Assembly: GCA_009377745.1 (NCBI GenBank)
Contig: WHTK01000007.1
Location: 1 to 64,000 of the forward strand
From: Dehalococcoidia bacterium
GTDB lineage: Bacteria > Chloroflexota > Dehalococcoidia > DSTF01 > WHTK01
DNA: 64,000 bases
Reading direction: 5' to 3'
Under the pieces are notes generated by a model that was not told the DNA's origin, did no database searches, and worked only from the letters and a program-made list of their open reading frames with translations. A program made the position numbers and the translations under genes. Every line of letters starts with the position of its first letter. Position 1 is the first letter of the stretch. This document shows positions 32,878-42,230 of the stretch, piece after piece.

Positions 32878-33477
32878 CTAAACCAAGACATAAAGTGCGG
32901 CGTATAGGAATACCCAGACAATGTCCACAAAGTGCCAGTACAGCACCGACGCATCGACGAAAAGATGGCGCTTCGGCGTGAAGTCACGCCAGAACCCGCG
33001 GATAAAGACGACAAGGAGCATCGCGAGGCCGACAATGACGTGGGCGCCGTGGAAGCCGGTCAAGACGTAGAAGCTGCTGCCGTAGACGCCCGACTCGGCG
33101 GTGAGGCCGTGGTCCATCAGCAAGAACCACTCGTAGATCTGGCCGCCGATGAAGATCGTGCCCAGGAGCAGCGCACCGGCCAGGCCGAAGATGAACAGGC
33201 CCTGATTGCCGGCCTTGGCGCCAACGACGCCCATGTGGGCGCTGAGGCCGCTGATCACCAGGATCGCCGTCAGGATGCCGCCCGTCACCGGGTCGACTTC
33301 GTGGACGCCCTCTGGTGGCCAGCTCGCCGCCTGGTTGCGCATGTAGAAGTAGCCGGCGAATAGTCCGCCAAAGAGCATGATCTCTGAGGCGATGAATAGC
33401 ACCATGCCGAACATGCCACGGCTCATGCCCTGTTCGCCGAGGTGGGCGGCCTGCGCTGTCGCTGCGTGCGTCGTCAC
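32878..33477 (-). CDS. ctaE: Cytochrome c oxidase subunit III
   Basis: The 199-aa protein with five membrane segments belongs to the short form of subunit III. It has FGMVLFIASEIMLFGGLFAGY, GQIYEWFLLMDHGLTAESGV, FYVLTGFHGAHVIVGLAML, and the C-terminal WHFVDIVWVFLYAALYVLV. It lies 3 bases after subunit II and 41 bases before subunit I, in one operon. Confidence 0.95.
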   Translation of the reverse strand: MTTHAATAQAAHLGEQGMSRGMFGMVLFIASEIMLFGGLFAGYFYMRNQAASWPPEGVHEVDPVTGGILTAILVISGLSAHMGVVGAKAGNQGLFIFGLAGALLLGTIFIGGQIYEWFLLMDHGLTAESGVYGSSFYVLTGFHGAHVIVGLAMLLVVFIRGFWRDFTPKRHLFVDASVLYWHFVDIVWVFLYAALYVLV

Positions 33478-33480
33478 CGG

Positions 33481-34323
33481 CTACTCCGCCTTCGTCCCGT
33501 CCCGGGATACACCGCCAACCGCGATCTCGGTACCGGCCCCGTCATCGAGGCCCTGAGCCTGGCGCGTCTGCTGTAGCCAGCGTTCATAATCAGCCGGGTC
33601 GCGCGCGTCCAGCACAAAGAGCATGTCGGAATGGCGCAGGCCGCAGAACTGGTAGCACTGGCCGTGGTAGACACCCGCCTTGGTGACCGTGAAATGCAGC
33701 AGGTTGACGTTGCCGGGGACGGCCTGAATCTTGTAGAGCGTTTGCGGCGCGTAAAAGCTGTGTATCACATCGGTGGAGCGCACCTTGACCAGGACCGTTT
33801 GGCCCACCGGCACCACCAGCGCCGGCGGATCGAACTCGTCATAGTTGGGCGGCGTCGATTGGATGCGCACACCGGAGTCCGGATAGATGAACTCCCACCA
33901 CCACTGATGGCCGACGGCCTCGACGACGATGTCCGCCTCATCTTCGGAGGGCGGCGTCTTCAAGTCGATAACCAGGGCTACGGCAGGGACGAAGAGGGCG
34001 ACGAGGATGATGATCGGGATGATGGTCCAGGCCATCTCCAGGACACTGCTGCCGTGGATCTGCTCCGGGATCTCCGGGCCGCGGCGCTGGTAGCGGAAAA
34101 CGGCAAAAATCAGGGCGGACGTGACGAGGAGAAAGACGGCGAACGAGATCACCATCACCGGCTGGTAGAACGTGTTGATCCGCTCACCCTGCTCGGTTAC
34201 CGGGTCCGGCAGCTGAAAGACGGTAAACGCGCTGTAGACGGTGACAATCGCCAGGATCAGGATGAGGATTCCGGCGATGACCATCGAGTTCGACGGCCTT
34301 CGGTTGGCCGGGGGCTGAGTCAT
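33481..34323 (-). CDS. ctaC: Cytochrome c oxidase subunit II
   Basis: The 280-aa membrane-anchored CuA protein takes electrons from cytochrome c. Two membrane segments (about 13-32 and 52-71, with a third hydrophobic stretch near 92-112) are followed by the cupredoxin domain. The tryptophan-rich HQWWWEFIYPDSG and the CuA site (His in VIHSFYAPQ, then GQCYQFCGLRHSDM with both Cys, His and Met) are complete. No fused cytochrome c domain is present. The start codon follows GGGAGG, and a good promoter lies at 34351-34379. Confidence 0.95.
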   Translation of the reverse strand: MTQPPANRRPSNSMVIAGILILILAIVTVYSAFTVFQLPDPVTEQGERINTFYQPVMVISFAVFLLVTSALIFAVFRYQRRGPEIPEQIHGSSVLEMAWTIIPIIILVALFVPAVALVIDLKTPPSEDEADIVVEAVGHQWWWEFIYPDSGVRIQSTPPNYDEFDPPALVVPVGQTVLVKVRSTDVIHSFYAPQTLYKIQAVPGNVNLLHFTVTKAGVYHGQCYQFCGLRHSDMLFVLDARDPADYERWLQQTRQAQGLDDGAGTEIAVGGVSRDGTKAE

Positions 34324-34350
34324 CTAAACGCCTCCCTCATCGGCCTTCGC

Positions 34351-34379
34351 AGCATAGGATTGGCCTCAGTTTGAGTCAA
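34351..34379 (-). promoter_or_regulatory. Promoter of the cytochrome oxidase operon
   Basis: On the minus strand TTGACT (34374-34379), a 17-base spacer and TATGCT (34351-34356) lie about 30 bases before the subunit II start. Confidence 0.65.
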
Positions 34380-34447
34380 GCGTCACAAGCACGGGACCTC
34401 AGCCAAGGGATTCTGGCGCTAAACCGGCCTCAGCGGTCTCACGTCGT

Positions 34448-34477
34448 TTGACTGGACTCAGGGCTGGTTACTATATT
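34448..34477 (+). promoter_or_regulatory. Promoter of tRNA-Phe
   Basis: TTGACT (34448-34453), an 18-base spacer and TATATT (34472-34477) end 14 bases before the tRNA. Confidence 0.65.
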
Positions 34478-34491
34478 GTCCATACCCCAGG

Positions 34492-34567
34492 GCCGAGGTA
34501 GCTCAGTTGGTAGAGCACAGCTCTGAAAAAGCTGGGGTCGCCGGTTCAAGTCCGGCCCTCGGCACCA
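34492..34567 (+). tRNA. tRNA-Phe (GAA)
   Basis: The cloverleaf is complete: acceptor GCCGAGG/CCTCGGC, D stem GCTC/GAGC, anticodon stem CAGCT/AGCTG with loop CTGAAAA (anticodon GAA at 34525-34527), T stem GCCGG/CCGGC with loop TTCAAGT. The discriminator A and an encoded CCA end the gene. Confidence 0.96.
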
Positions 34568-34902
34568 CAGCTCTAATCCCTCCGTCAGCAGCAGTCAGCC
34601 TTCAGCAAGGCTCCTAGTCTGCCGATCAAGCCGCTGCGGATCGGTGGCGCACTGCTCCGCTCAGATTGAGCTGCTTGGCCGCTACGTTGTTGCGAAGGTC
34701 GAATCGCGAGCTCCCTCTTGTTCCAGGCTTCCAGGAGAGGGCTGGGCTGAGGTTGCCTGGCAAATGCCGCCCTGATCATCAACGCAACTGACAAGTTCCC
34801 GTAATGACGCGTCCCGCTCCCGTCTCAAGCCTGACAAGCGACCGTGCTAGAATCGATGCATAAACGCGTGGCGGCAATCTAGAGAGATGGGAGGGCCACC
34901 AC
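34568..34902. other. Gap after tRNA-Phe
   Basis: About 335 bases without a convincing gene. A 69-codon minus-strand frame here has no recognisable domain or ribosome site. A TAGAAT box (34848-34853) about 50 bases before the PAC2 gene is its probable -10 element. The ribosome site GGGAGGG is near the end. Confidence 0.6.
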
Positions 34903-35787
34903 ATGCCCCCGCTCCGCATCCTCGAAACCCCTGAGCTACATGAGCCGACCCTGATCGCCGCGTTCGCCGGCTGGTCTGACGCCGGCGGCGCCGCCACCTC
35001 CGCCGCCCAGTATCTGGCCGAACGCTGGCGCGCCCCTCGCATCGCCGAGATTGAGGCCGAAGGCTTTTACGACTTTACCCAGCTTCGCCCCACGGTCCGC
35101 TACGTGGACGAGACGCGCCGCCGCATCGACTGGCCGGAGAACTTCTTCTCGGTCCACCAGACGCCGGAACGCGACCTGATCATCCTCAACGGCATCGAGC
35201 CCCACCTCCACTGGAAGACCTACGTCGATTCTGTCCTCGATGTCATCCAGCGCTTTGACGTCAAGCTCGTCGTCACCCTCGGCGCCCTCTTTGTCGAGTA
35301 TCCCCACACCCGGCCGATGCGCATCACCGGCACCGCGCCTGACCCCGAGATGCAGGAACGCGCCGGCCTCTTCCAGCGCGGCGGCCGCTACGAGGGTCCC
35401 ACCGGCATCAGCGGCGTCCTCAACGTTGCCCTGCGCGACCGCGAGGTCCCCGCCGCGACGATCTGGGCCAACGTACCCCACTACGTCTCCGCCTCGCCCA
35501 ACCCGCGCGCCACCCTCGGCCTGCTGCGCTCCCTGACCTCCATGCTCGAGGTCGAGGTGCCGCTGCGCCGCATGGAACGGGCCTCCGAGGCCTTCGATAC
35601 CCAGCTCAACGAAGCGACCGAGAAAAACTCCGAGGTCTCCGAGTACGTCCGGTCGCTGGAGGAACGCATCGATGCCGAGTTGGACGGCACCTCTGGCGAC
35701 GGCCCCCAGGCGGAGCTGCCCGCCACCGACACGATCGTCAAAGACATCGAGGACTTTCTGCGCGGCTCCTCCCGCGAAGAGCCCTAG
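34903..35787 (+). CDS. PAC2 family protein
   Basis: The 294-aa cytosolic protein belongs to the PAC2 (proteasome assembly chaperone 2-like) family. It shows TLIAAFAGWSDAGGAATSAA at the N-terminus, RDLIILNGIEPHLHW, VVTLGALFVEYPHTRP, and GPTGISGVLNVALRD, then a helical C-terminal part with an acidic end. In Actinobacteria and Chloroflexi such proteins are common but not functionally defined. No proteasome genes lie nearby. It is a single gene with a ribosome site GGGAGGG. Confidence 0.9.
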   Translation: MPPLRILETPELHEPTLIAAFAGWSDAGGAATSAAQYLAERWRAPRIAEIEAEGFYDFTQLRPTVRYVDETRRRIDWPENFFSVHQTPERDLIILNGIEPHLHWKTYVDSVLDVIQRFDVKLVVTLGALFVEYPHTRPMRITGTAPDPEMQERAGLFQRGGRYEGPTGISGVLNVALRDREVPAATIWANVPHYVSASPNPRATLGLLRSLTSMLEVEVPLRRMERASEAFDTQLNEATEKNSEVSEYVRSLEERIDAELDGTSGDGPQAELPATDTIVKDIEDFLRGSSREEP

Positions 35788-35806
35788 TCCGCCGGCTGGT
35801 CTACTT

Positions 35807-36478
35807 CTAAGCCTTCCAGGTCTCCAGCCGGTACGCCGCGTCCCAGAAGCGCAGCTCGTGGCGGCTGCTGGTCAGGAAGGCTTCCGACACGCGCCGTCTC
35901 TGCGTCTCCGAAACGCCCTGCGTCACGCGGTCGAAGATGTCACGGCACCAGCCGGCCAGCTCGGCGAACTCATCCGAGGCGTACGTCTCCACCCACTGCG
36001 CCGATAGCGGCTCTTCCGGCACGCCTCGCCGCTTCAGCTCGCGGCCGATCTCACTGAAGCCCCACATGCAGGGCAGCAGCGCTCCCACCAACTCGGCGTA
36101 CTCACCCAGGGTCGCGGTGCGCAGGAAGAAGTCCGTGTAGGCCTGGGTCGCGGGCGCTTTCTGCTCCGCTTCCAACTCAGCGGCGCTGATGCCGAACCCG
36201 GCCGCGTAGTCGCGATGTAGCGCCATCTCCGTGGTCAAGGTTTCATGCGCCAGCCGCGCGAAGGCCGTCATCATCTCGATATCGGGCGCCCGCGCCGTTG
36301 CCAGCGCGAACAACCGCGCGTAATCGATTAAGAAGAGATAGTCCTGCCGAACCCAGAAGGCGAACTGACGCCTGTCCACCGTGCCATCGCCGATGCCGCG
36401 CACGAAGGGATGCTCATGCTGGGCGCGCCAGATCGGCTCCGTCAGGGCGTGTAGCTGGTCGCTGAATCGCTCAGGCAT
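35807..36478 (-). CDS. tenA: TenA/thiaminase II family protein
   Basis: TenA enzymes hydrolyse aminopyrimidines and salvage thiamine breakdown products. The 223-aa helical protein has the substrate Asp in FWVRQDYLFL (about 44), and the nucleophilic Cys in LLPCMWGFSEIG (about 137). The C-terminal SSRHELRFWDAAYRLETW has the general acid Glu. It overlaps the end of the PIN-toxin relic by 8 bases. No thi genes lie next to it. Confidence 0.9.
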   Translation of the reverse strand: MPERFSDQLHALTEPIWRAQHEHPFVRGIGDGTVDRRQFAFWVRQDYLFLIDYARLFALATARAPDIEMMTAFARLAHETLTTEMALHRDYAAGFGISAAELEAEQKAPATQAYTDFFLRTATLGEYAELVGALLPCMWGFSEIGRELKRRGVPEEPLSAQWVETYASDEFAELAGWCRDIFDRVTQGVSETQRRRVSEAFLTSSRHELRFWDAAYRLETWKA

Positions 36479-36802
36479 CGCGCAGGCCCGGCCTCAGGTC
36501 CAGTCCGGCCTTGAGAAAGTCGCTATCGAACCCGAAGACGAAATCGACCGGCTTGCTGGCGCAGATCGCGAAGCTGGTGCAGTCGCAGAAGGAGAGCACC
36601 TGGTCATCGAAGCGCTCGTAGAGCTCCCAAGCCCGCTCGTGCACGGCAGGCGTCACCCACTCCAGGCCCAGAAGCCCCCCGCGCTCCGCCTCTCCGGCCA
36701 ATCGCCACAGCGTCAGCGCGGCCTTTCGGGCCTTGTGGTAGGTCAGCCAGGTCACGGTCTCTGCCAGGACGTAGTTAGACGTCAGCAGCCGGGTGTCCTT
36801 GG
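36471..36802 (-). pseudogene. PIN-domain toxin lacking its N-terminus
   Basis: The frame reads LLTSNYVLAETVTWLTYHKA, then FDDQVLSFCDCTSFAI and VFGFDSDFLKAGLDL, which are the middle and end of a VapC-type PIN ribonuclease with the Glu and two Asp residues. The family's first 30 residues, including the first catalytic Asp (the VDTSA motif), are missing. Similarity begins only about 12 bases after the antitoxin stop at 36803. The GTG at 36755 could give a 94-aa product, but it would lack the active centre. An N-terminal deletion has probably inactivated the toxin. Confidence 0.72.
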
Positions 36803-37060
36803 CTATCGAACGGGATTTAGGGCGCCGTCCACCGGTAAGCTCGCGTCATCACCAGCCGTGCCGATCAGGCCCCACAGCGGGTGGTCTTCGGCCCGCTCCA
36901 GGGCCGGCTCTTCCTGATCCAGCAAATACTGCGCCACAGCCTCACGGATGAGGTGGGACTCGGACACGCCGCGGTGCTCGGCCATCTCCCTGAGTTGCGC
37001 TTCCTGCCTCTCAGCTATGTAGATTTGCTTCCTCTTCACGGTGTATACACCATACACCAT
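36803..37060 (-). CDS. Ribbon-helix-helix antitoxin of a VapBC-like module
   Basis: The 85-aa protein has the CopG/VapB-type DNA-binding part: VKRKQIYIAERQEAQLREMA then RGVSESHLIREAVAQYLLD. The C-terminal tail, EDHPLWGLIGTAGDDASLPV, resembles toxin-binding tails of this family. It lies directly before the truncated PIN toxin. The end (DGALNPVR) may be altered by the same deletion that removed the toxin start. It may persist as a repressor or an orphan antitoxin. Confidence 0.78.
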   Translation of the reverse strand: MVYGVYTVKRKQIYIAERQEAQLREMAEHRGVSESHLIREAVAQYLLDQEEPALERAEDHPLWGLIGTAGDDASLPVDGALNPVR

Positions 37061-37074
37061 TCGTCAAAATCGTT

Positions 37075-37614
37075 TCAAGTTTCTACGCGGGTAAGCAGGT
37101 CTGCGAGGTCGTTGGCGTGCTCTTCTTCCTTGGCGAGCAGGTCTTCCATGAGCCGGCGGGAGGTGTTGTCCGCGTCACCGAACCAGCGCACCAGGTCCGC
37201 GTACCACATGATGACCACTCGCTCGGCCACCAGGTCCTCCTTGATCATTTCGATCAGGGTATCGCCTTCGTGATATTCCGCAACGCCGCGGCTGAGTAGG
37301 CCTTCCGGGTTGAAGTCCGGCGCGCCGCCCAACTGGGTTATCCGTAATGCCACCTGGTCCGCGTGTAGCTGCTCGTCGTTTGCGTGCTGCAGAAACTCCT
37401 GCGCTATCGGTTCGGCATTCAGGCCCTGCGCCATGAAGTAGTGGCGCTTATAGCGCAGGACACAGACGATCTCGGACGCCAGGACACTGTTGAGGATGCT
37501 TATGGCGCGGTTGAGGTCCAGCCCGTAGGCCGGCGTGACGGCGCCGCTCTCCATGTCCTCACGCGCCCGGCGGCGTAGCTCTTCGATGTCGCTTAAAAAT
37601 GGTCGCTCGTTCAT
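37075..37614 (-). CDS. Ferritin-like domain protein (bacterioferritin family)
   Basis: The 179-aa helical protein has the di-iron carboxylate pattern of ferritins: NSVLASEIVCVLRYKRHYFM with Glu near 43, then HANDEQLHADQ (E..H), EDLVAERVVIMWYADLVRWF, and LLAKEEEHANDL (E..H). It may store or oxidise iron or protect DNA. No haem-binding Met is identified with certainty. The ATG at 37614 with GGAG six bases upstream is preferred over a TTG at 37626. Confidence 0.82.
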   Translation of the reverse strand: MNERPFLSDIEELRRRAREDMESGAVTPAYGLDLNRAISILNSVLASEIVCVLRYKRHYFMAQGLNAEPIAQEFLQHANDEQLHADQVALRITQLGGAPDFNPEGLLSRGVAEYHEGDTLIEMIKEDLVAERVVIMWYADLVRWFGDADNTSRRLMEDLLAKEEEHANDLADLLTRVET

Positions 37615-37686
37615 CTCAGTCTCCAATTCCTATCCATGCTTGGTAGCTAATGCAACACTCTTCAAAGGGGTGCAGCCTTGTTCAGG

Positions 37687-37715
37687 TTGACAGGCAAGCG
37701 CTGCCAGAATATAAC
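37687..37715 (+). promoter_or_regulatory. Promoter of the ABC exporter operon
   Basis: TTGACA (37687-37692), a 17-base spacer and TATAAC (37710-37715) form an almost consensus promoter, leaving a leader of about 60 bases before the TTG at 37780. Confidence 0.75.
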
Positions 37716-37779
37716 TGAGGGAGTATTCGCTTTTTATGGCGATCCCTCCCTTCGCAGCTTTACCTACAGGAGCGAAGCC

Positions 37780-38529
37780 TTGACCTCCGATAATGCATCT
37801 CCGTCCCCCAACGCCGTCGAAGCCGTGAGCGTTGTCAAGACCTACCAGACCGATAACGTGGAGGTCCAGGCCCTGCGCGGCGTCTCTCTGGCCGTCCCCA
37901 AGGGCGATATGGTCGCCATCATGGGGCCCTCCGGTTGCGGCAAGACCACGCTGCTTAACTGCCTCAGCGGCCTCGATTCCGTTAACAGTGGCATCGTCCG
38001 CGTCGATGGCGTCGACATTAGCCAACTCTCTGACAATGATCGTAGCTCCTACCGCGCCAACAACATGGGCTTTGTGTTCCAGTTCTATAACTTGCTGCCC
38101 GTGCTCAGCGCCGTAGAAAACGTAGAGCTGCCGCTCCTGGTCAGCGGCACTCAGGCCAAGGAAGCTCGCGAGCGCTCCATGGAAGCGCTCGATCTGGTCC
38201 ACCTCCAGGCTTGGGCTAACCACCGCCCGGCGCAGCTCTCCGGCGGCCAGCGCCAGCGCGTCACCATCGCCCGCGCCCTGGTCAACAAGCCGGCCATCGT
38301 CTGGGCCGATGAGCCCACCGGCGACCTCGACTCCAAAAACGCCGAGGAGATCATGGACCTGGTCGTCTCTCTCAATGAGAGCAATAACCAGACCTTCGTG
38401 GTCGTCACGCACGATATCCACGTCGCTGAGCGGATGTTCCGCATTATCAATATGCTGGACGGTCAGATCGTTGATGAAGTGCCGACAGCCCGCGGCCACG
38501 CCCTCGCCGGCGCCGCCTCGGCTCGCTAG
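37780..38529 (+). CDS. ABC transporter ATP-binding protein (LolD/MacB type)
   Basis: This 249-aa ATPase energises the FtsX-type permease encoded next. It has Walker [11 protein letters not shown], the Q-loop [20 protein letters not shown], signature LSGGQRQR, Walker [13 protein letters not shown], and the switch His in [10 protein letters not shown]. The frame is open upstream to 37678, but the promoter at 37687-37715 rules that start out. The TTG at 37780 has AGGAG seven bases before it. Complexes of this type export lipoproteins, peptides or antibiotics, or act as mechanical signal transmitters. It ends 9 bases before the permease. Confidence 0.92.
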   Translation: MTSDNASPSPNAVEAVSVVKTYQTDNVEVQALRGVSLAVPKGDMVAIMGPSGCGKTTLLNCLSGLDSVNSGIVRVDGVDISQLSDNDRSSYRANNMGFVFQFYNLLPVLSAVENVELPLLVSGTQAKEARERSMEALDLVHLQAWANHRPAQLSGGQRQRVTIARALVNKPAIVWADEPTGDLDSKNAEEIMDLVVSLNESNNQTFVVVTHDIHVAERMFRIINMLDGQIVDEVPTARGHALAGAASAR

Positions 38530-38538
38530 GAGCCCGCG

Positions 38539-41500
38539 ATGAACGACCTCTTCGGCATCTCCATGGACCTGATCATGTATGTCCTGCTGGGCATCCTGGC
38601 GGTCGCTTTTCTCAGCATCGCCTGGGTTGGCCTGCGCAACCGGATCATGTTCAAGATGGGCCTGCGCAACATCCCCCGCCGCCGCGCCCAGACGACGCTC
38701 ATCGTCCTGGGCCTGATGCTCAGCACCGTCATCATCGCCGCCGCCTTCACTACCGGCGACACCGTCGACCGCAGCATCACCAGCGAGGTCTACTCCGTTT
38801 TTGGCTCCCTGGACGAGTCGCTGCAGCTGCGCGAGGAGGACATCGACGCCTTCGAAGACCCCTCAGGCGCTTTCCTGCGCGAGCAGACCTTCCCTCAGAA
38901 CACCGTTACTAACCTTGTCGCGAGTCTCAAGGACAGCCCCTCGATCGACTTCGCTATCCCGGCCTACTCGGGCCTCGCCGTCGGCCTCAACCCGCGAGAG
39001 CGCCTCAGCGCGCCCGAGTTCAACGTCCTCGGCCTCGACCCGGGGGAGGCAGACGGCCTGCCCGATATCGAGAGCACCGGCGGCGCCCGCCTGCGCCTGA
39101 CTGACCTCGCCGGCGGCGAGCTCTATCTCAACGACAGCGCCGCCGACGAGCTCGACCTTGCTGCCGGCGATACGGTCCAGGTCATCATCGGCGAACAATC
39201 GACGTCTTTCCGAGTCAAGGAGATCGTCAAGGACCGGCGGCTCGCCGGCGCCGGCGGCATCTCCGTCCGCCGCGAGGGCGCCGTCATGCCCCTCGCTGCC
39301 GCGCAGGAGCTGTTCGGCGCGCCCGGCCAGCTGACCATGATCGCCGTCTCCAACGAGGGTGGAGCCCGTGAGGGCCAGGCGCTCAGCGAGACAGCCGAAG
39401 CGGAGGTTAACGCGGCTCTCGCCGCCGCCAGAGCCGCAAGTCCGGCAACCCCCGATCTCTCAGTCAACCTGCTCAAGGCCAACGGCGTTGAGATCGCGGA
39501 GTTTGGCGCCAACCTGCTCACGACCTTCTTCCTGGTCTTCGGCCTCTTCTCGATCGGCGCCGGCATCCTGCTGATCTTCCTGATCTTCGTCATGCTGGCC
39601 GCGGAGCGTAAGTCGGAGATGGGTATGGCCCGCGCCGTCGGCACCAAGCGCATGGACCTGGTGCAGACCTTCCTGGCGGAGGGCATGGCCTACAACATCC
39701 TGGCCGCCGCCGTGGGTTGCGCCCTCGGCGTGCTGGTCGCCTTCGGCATGAGCCAGGTCATGGCCACCCTCCTGGCGGAGATCGACATCAGTATCTCGCC
39801 CTACGTCACGCCGCGCAGCCTGATCATCTCCTACTCGCTCGGCGTGGTGTTGACCTTCCTCACCGTCACGTTCTCTTCCTGGCGCGTCAGCAACCTCAAC
39901 ATCGTCCGCGCCATCCGTGACATCCCCGAGCCGCCGCCGCTCAAGCCAATGTGGGGCTCCCGCGGCATCCTGATCAGCCTGCGCGACCTCTTCTTCAAGC
40001 CGACGGACAAGCACGGCTGGCGTCGTCGCGGCCTGATCACGCTGGGCATGATTATCGAGATTGTGGCGCTGGCGAGCGGCGTTACCGCCCTGGGCTTCCT
40101 GGCCGCGGTCCCAATACTCATCGCCTTCGGTAGTTTCGCCGCCTCGCAGTCGAGTCTGCCCTTGGGGGCGCGCATCGGTCTCTTCGTCCTGATCACCCTC
40201 GCCGCACCGGTTAGCCTGGCGGTATCGCTTTTCATGACCTTGCAGCTCGGGCCGATGTTTACCCTGCTCAGCCTGCCGCTCATAGCGATGGGTGCTTCCG
40301 ATGACAGCACCTTCTTCCTGCTCTTGGGCCTCTCGCTGCTGCCGCTGGGCCTGGCGTTCACGCTGCGGTCCTTCGGATTCAATGAGCGCCTGCTCTATAC
40401 GGCCGTCGGTGTCTTCCTGATCTACATCTGGGAGCTGGACTTCAGCGTCGGCCTGCTAGAGGCGATCTTCGGCGAGACCACCGGCGACATCGAGATGTTC
40501 TTCCTTTCCGGCGTCATGGTGACCATCGCCGCCACCTTCCTGGTGGTCTACAACGCCGATCTCGTGCTGATCCCTCTGACCCGGATCGGCCGCGGACTGG
40601 GGGCGCTGCTGCCGTCGCTGAAAATGGCCGTCGCCTACCCGCTGGCCAACAAGATGCGCACCGGCATGACCCTGGCAATGTTCTGCCTTGTGATCTTCGC
40701 GCTGACGGTTATGTCATCGCTGAACTACAACTTCAACAAGCTCTACCTCAGCGATAGCGCCCTCGGCGGCTGGGACGTTGGCGTCGACGAGCATCCCAAC
40801 AGCCCGGTCAGCGACCTCAAAGCCGAGTTGCAGGCCCAGGGATCACCGGTGGCCAACCAGATCGACGCGACCGGAATCGTCTCGGTCGCCAGCCGCTTCC
40901 GCTCCCTGGTCTGTCAGGACGGCTTCGGCAACGACTGCAACGTTGCGACGGCCACTGCTGAGGACTCCGACTACGATGAATACGTCTCCTGGGGCGATGA
41001 TGCCGCCTTCCTCTCCAACTCCCAGATCCCGCTGCAGTCGCGCGCCGATGGCTACGACAACGACGAGGCCGTCTGGCAAGCCATGGCCGGCGACCCCAGC
41101 TTGATCGTCATCGACCTCAACGCGCTGACTGCCGGTGGTTTCGGCTTCGGTGTTGTCCGCGGCATCGAGCCCGGCGACGCCACGTTCGAGCCGCAGGTAC
41201 TGACCCTCTACGACCGCCAGACAGGGGGCAGCGCCAAGGTCAGCGTGATCGGCGTCATTGACCAGGGCGCCACGGCCACCTTCATGGCCTTCCACGTGCC
41301 CCAGCCCACCTTCGATACCGTCTTCAGCGAGCCGGACAACCGCCGCTTCTTTGTCCGCACCGTCGATGGCGCCAACAACGTTGAGGTTGCCCGTGGCATC
41401 GAGTCGTCCCTGTTGGAGACCGGCGCCCAGGCCGAGTCGCTGCGCCAGGTCCTCAATGATCAGAACGCCGTCCAGAGCGGCTTCTTCTACCTGCTGCAGG

Positions 41501-41877
41501 GCTTCATGGGCCTGGGCCTCGTCGTGGGCGTGGCCGCTGTCGGCGTCATCGCCTTCCGCACCGTCGTGGAACGCCGGCAGCAGATCGGCATGCTGCGCGC
41601 CATCGGCTACACCAGAGGCATGGTCGGCCTCACCTTCTTGCTGGAGTCGGCCTTCATCGCCTTCGCGGGTGTTGCCTGTGGCATCGTCTTCGCCCTGATC
41701 CTGGCCCGACAGCTAATCACGGACGAATTCGCCAACCAGGGTATCGGTTTCTCGGTACCCTGGGAGCAGATCGCCATCATCGCCTTCCTGGCCTTCGGCT
41801 CCGCCCTGCTCATGACGCTGATCCCTTCGCGACAGGCTTCTAGCATCCCCATCGCCGAAGCCCTCCGCTACGAGTAG
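38539..41877 (+). CDS. Large FtsX-type ABC transporter permease
   Basis: The 1112-aa membrane protein contains two FtsX/MacB-like permease units. The first starts with an N-terminal membrane segment (about 8-29), an RNIPRRRAQTTLIVLGLMLS segment, an extracytoplasmic domain of about 260 residues, then three membrane segments (about 325-450, with AAERKSEMGMARAVGTKRMD). A central group of extra membrane segments (about 490-720) follows. The second unit ends with the same pattern (VERRQQIGMLRAIGYTRGMV, about 1010-1030) and SIPIAEALRYE at the C-terminus. It works with the ATPase 9 bases upstream. Similar fused permeases are common in Chloroflexi and Actinobacteria; the cargo is unknown. Confidence 0.9.
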   Translation: MNDLFGISMDLIMYVLLGILAVAFLSIAWVGLRNRIMFKMGLRNIPRRRAQTTLIVLGLMLSTVIIAAAFTTGDTVDRSITSEVYSVFGSLDESLQLREEDIDAFEDPSGAFLREQTFPQNTVTNLVASLKDSPSIDFAIPAYSGLAVGLNPRERLSAPEFNVLGLDPGEADGLPDIESTGGARLRLTDLAGGELYLNDSAADELDLAAGDTVQVIIGEQSTSFRVKEIVKDRRLAGAGGISVRREGAVMPLAAAQELFGAPGQLTMIAVSNEGGAREGQALSETAEAEVNAALAAARAASPATPDLSVNLLKANGVEIAEFGANLLTTFFLVFGLFSIGAGILLIFLIFVMLAAERKSEMGMARAVGTKRMDLVQTFLAEGMAYNILAAAVGCALGVLVAFGMSQVMATLLAEIDISISPYVTPRSLIISYSLGVVLTFLTVTFSSWRVSNLNIVRAIRDIPEPPPLKPMWGSRGILISLRDLFFKPTDKHGWRRRGLITLGMIIEIVALASGVTALGFLAAVPILIAFGSFAASQSSLPLGARIGLFVLITLAAPVSLAVSLFMTLQLGPMFTLLSLPLIAMGASDDSTFFLLLGLSLLPLGLAFTLRSFGFNERLLYTAVGVFLIYIWELDFSVGLLEAIFGETTGDIEMFFLSGVMVTIAATFLVVYNADLVLIPLTRIGRGLGALLPSLKMAVAYPLANKMRTGMTLAMFCLVIFALTVMSSLNYNFNKLYLSDSALGGWDVGVDEHPNSPVSDLKAELQAQGSPVANQIDATGIVSVASRFRSLVCQDGFGNDCNVATATAEDSDYDEYVSWGDDAAFLSNSQIPLQSRADGYDNDEAVWQAMAGDPSLIVIDLNALTAGGFGFGVVRGIEPGDATFEPQVLTLYDRQTGGSAKVSVIGVIDQGATATFMAFHVPQPTFDTVFSEPDNRRFFVRTVDGANNVEVARGIESSLLETGAQAESLRQVLNDQNAVQSGFFYLLQGFMGLGLVVGVAAVGVIAFRTVVERRQQIGMLRAIGYTRGMVGLTFLLESAFIAFAGVACGIVFALILARQLITDEFANQGIGFSVPWEQIAIIAFLAFGSALLMTLIPSRQASSIPIAEALRYE

Positions 41878-42153
41878 GCGCAAGTACATCGTCTGTAGGG
41901 GCGCACGGCCGTGCGCCCCTACGCCTACGCGGCCTTCCCAATACATCGCGCCCTGGTTAGGCGGCGGCAATCGCCCAACGCTGTCATTGCGGGCGGTCGC
42001 GATAGCGAGGCGGCAATCTAGGGCGGGGGCAACCTCTCAGCTTAGCCAGACACCCACTAAGCTCGCTTGCAGGAGCTTCCAGTGATCAGGGCCGATGGGC
42101 GTCTCCATAGGCTTCCTTGCCGGGAGCGAAGCCTCACGCCGTGCGCCAGCACC
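41878..42153. repeat. Gap with hairpin and family-A repeat fragment
   Basis: A perfect 28-base palindrome (arm GTAGGGGCGCACGG, 41895-41908, with 41909-41922) follows the permease stop and may end transcription, though no T-tract follows. A short copy of the TGTCATTGCGGGC...GGCAATCT repeat lies at about 41981-42019. No gene is visible in the rest. Confidence 0.6.
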
Positions 42154-42181
42154 TTGAATCTTCGGGGCGTGGCGGCTAAAG
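42154..42181 (+). promoter_or_regulatory. Duplicated promoter, copy 1
   Basis: TTGAAT (42154-42159), a 16-base spacer and CTAAAG (42176-42181), followed by TCCAGACGCA. The same arrangement precedes the paralogous gene at 44679, which argues that it is functional. Confidence 0.5.
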
Positions 42182-42230
42182 TCCAGACGCAACCCGCATT
42201 CACCTATTCCACAGACAGAAGGGGTTCAAG

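Noticed and set aside
34585..34794. 69-codon minus-strand frame after tRNA-Phe
   Set aside because: Low-complexity composition, no initiation signal and no recognisable family.
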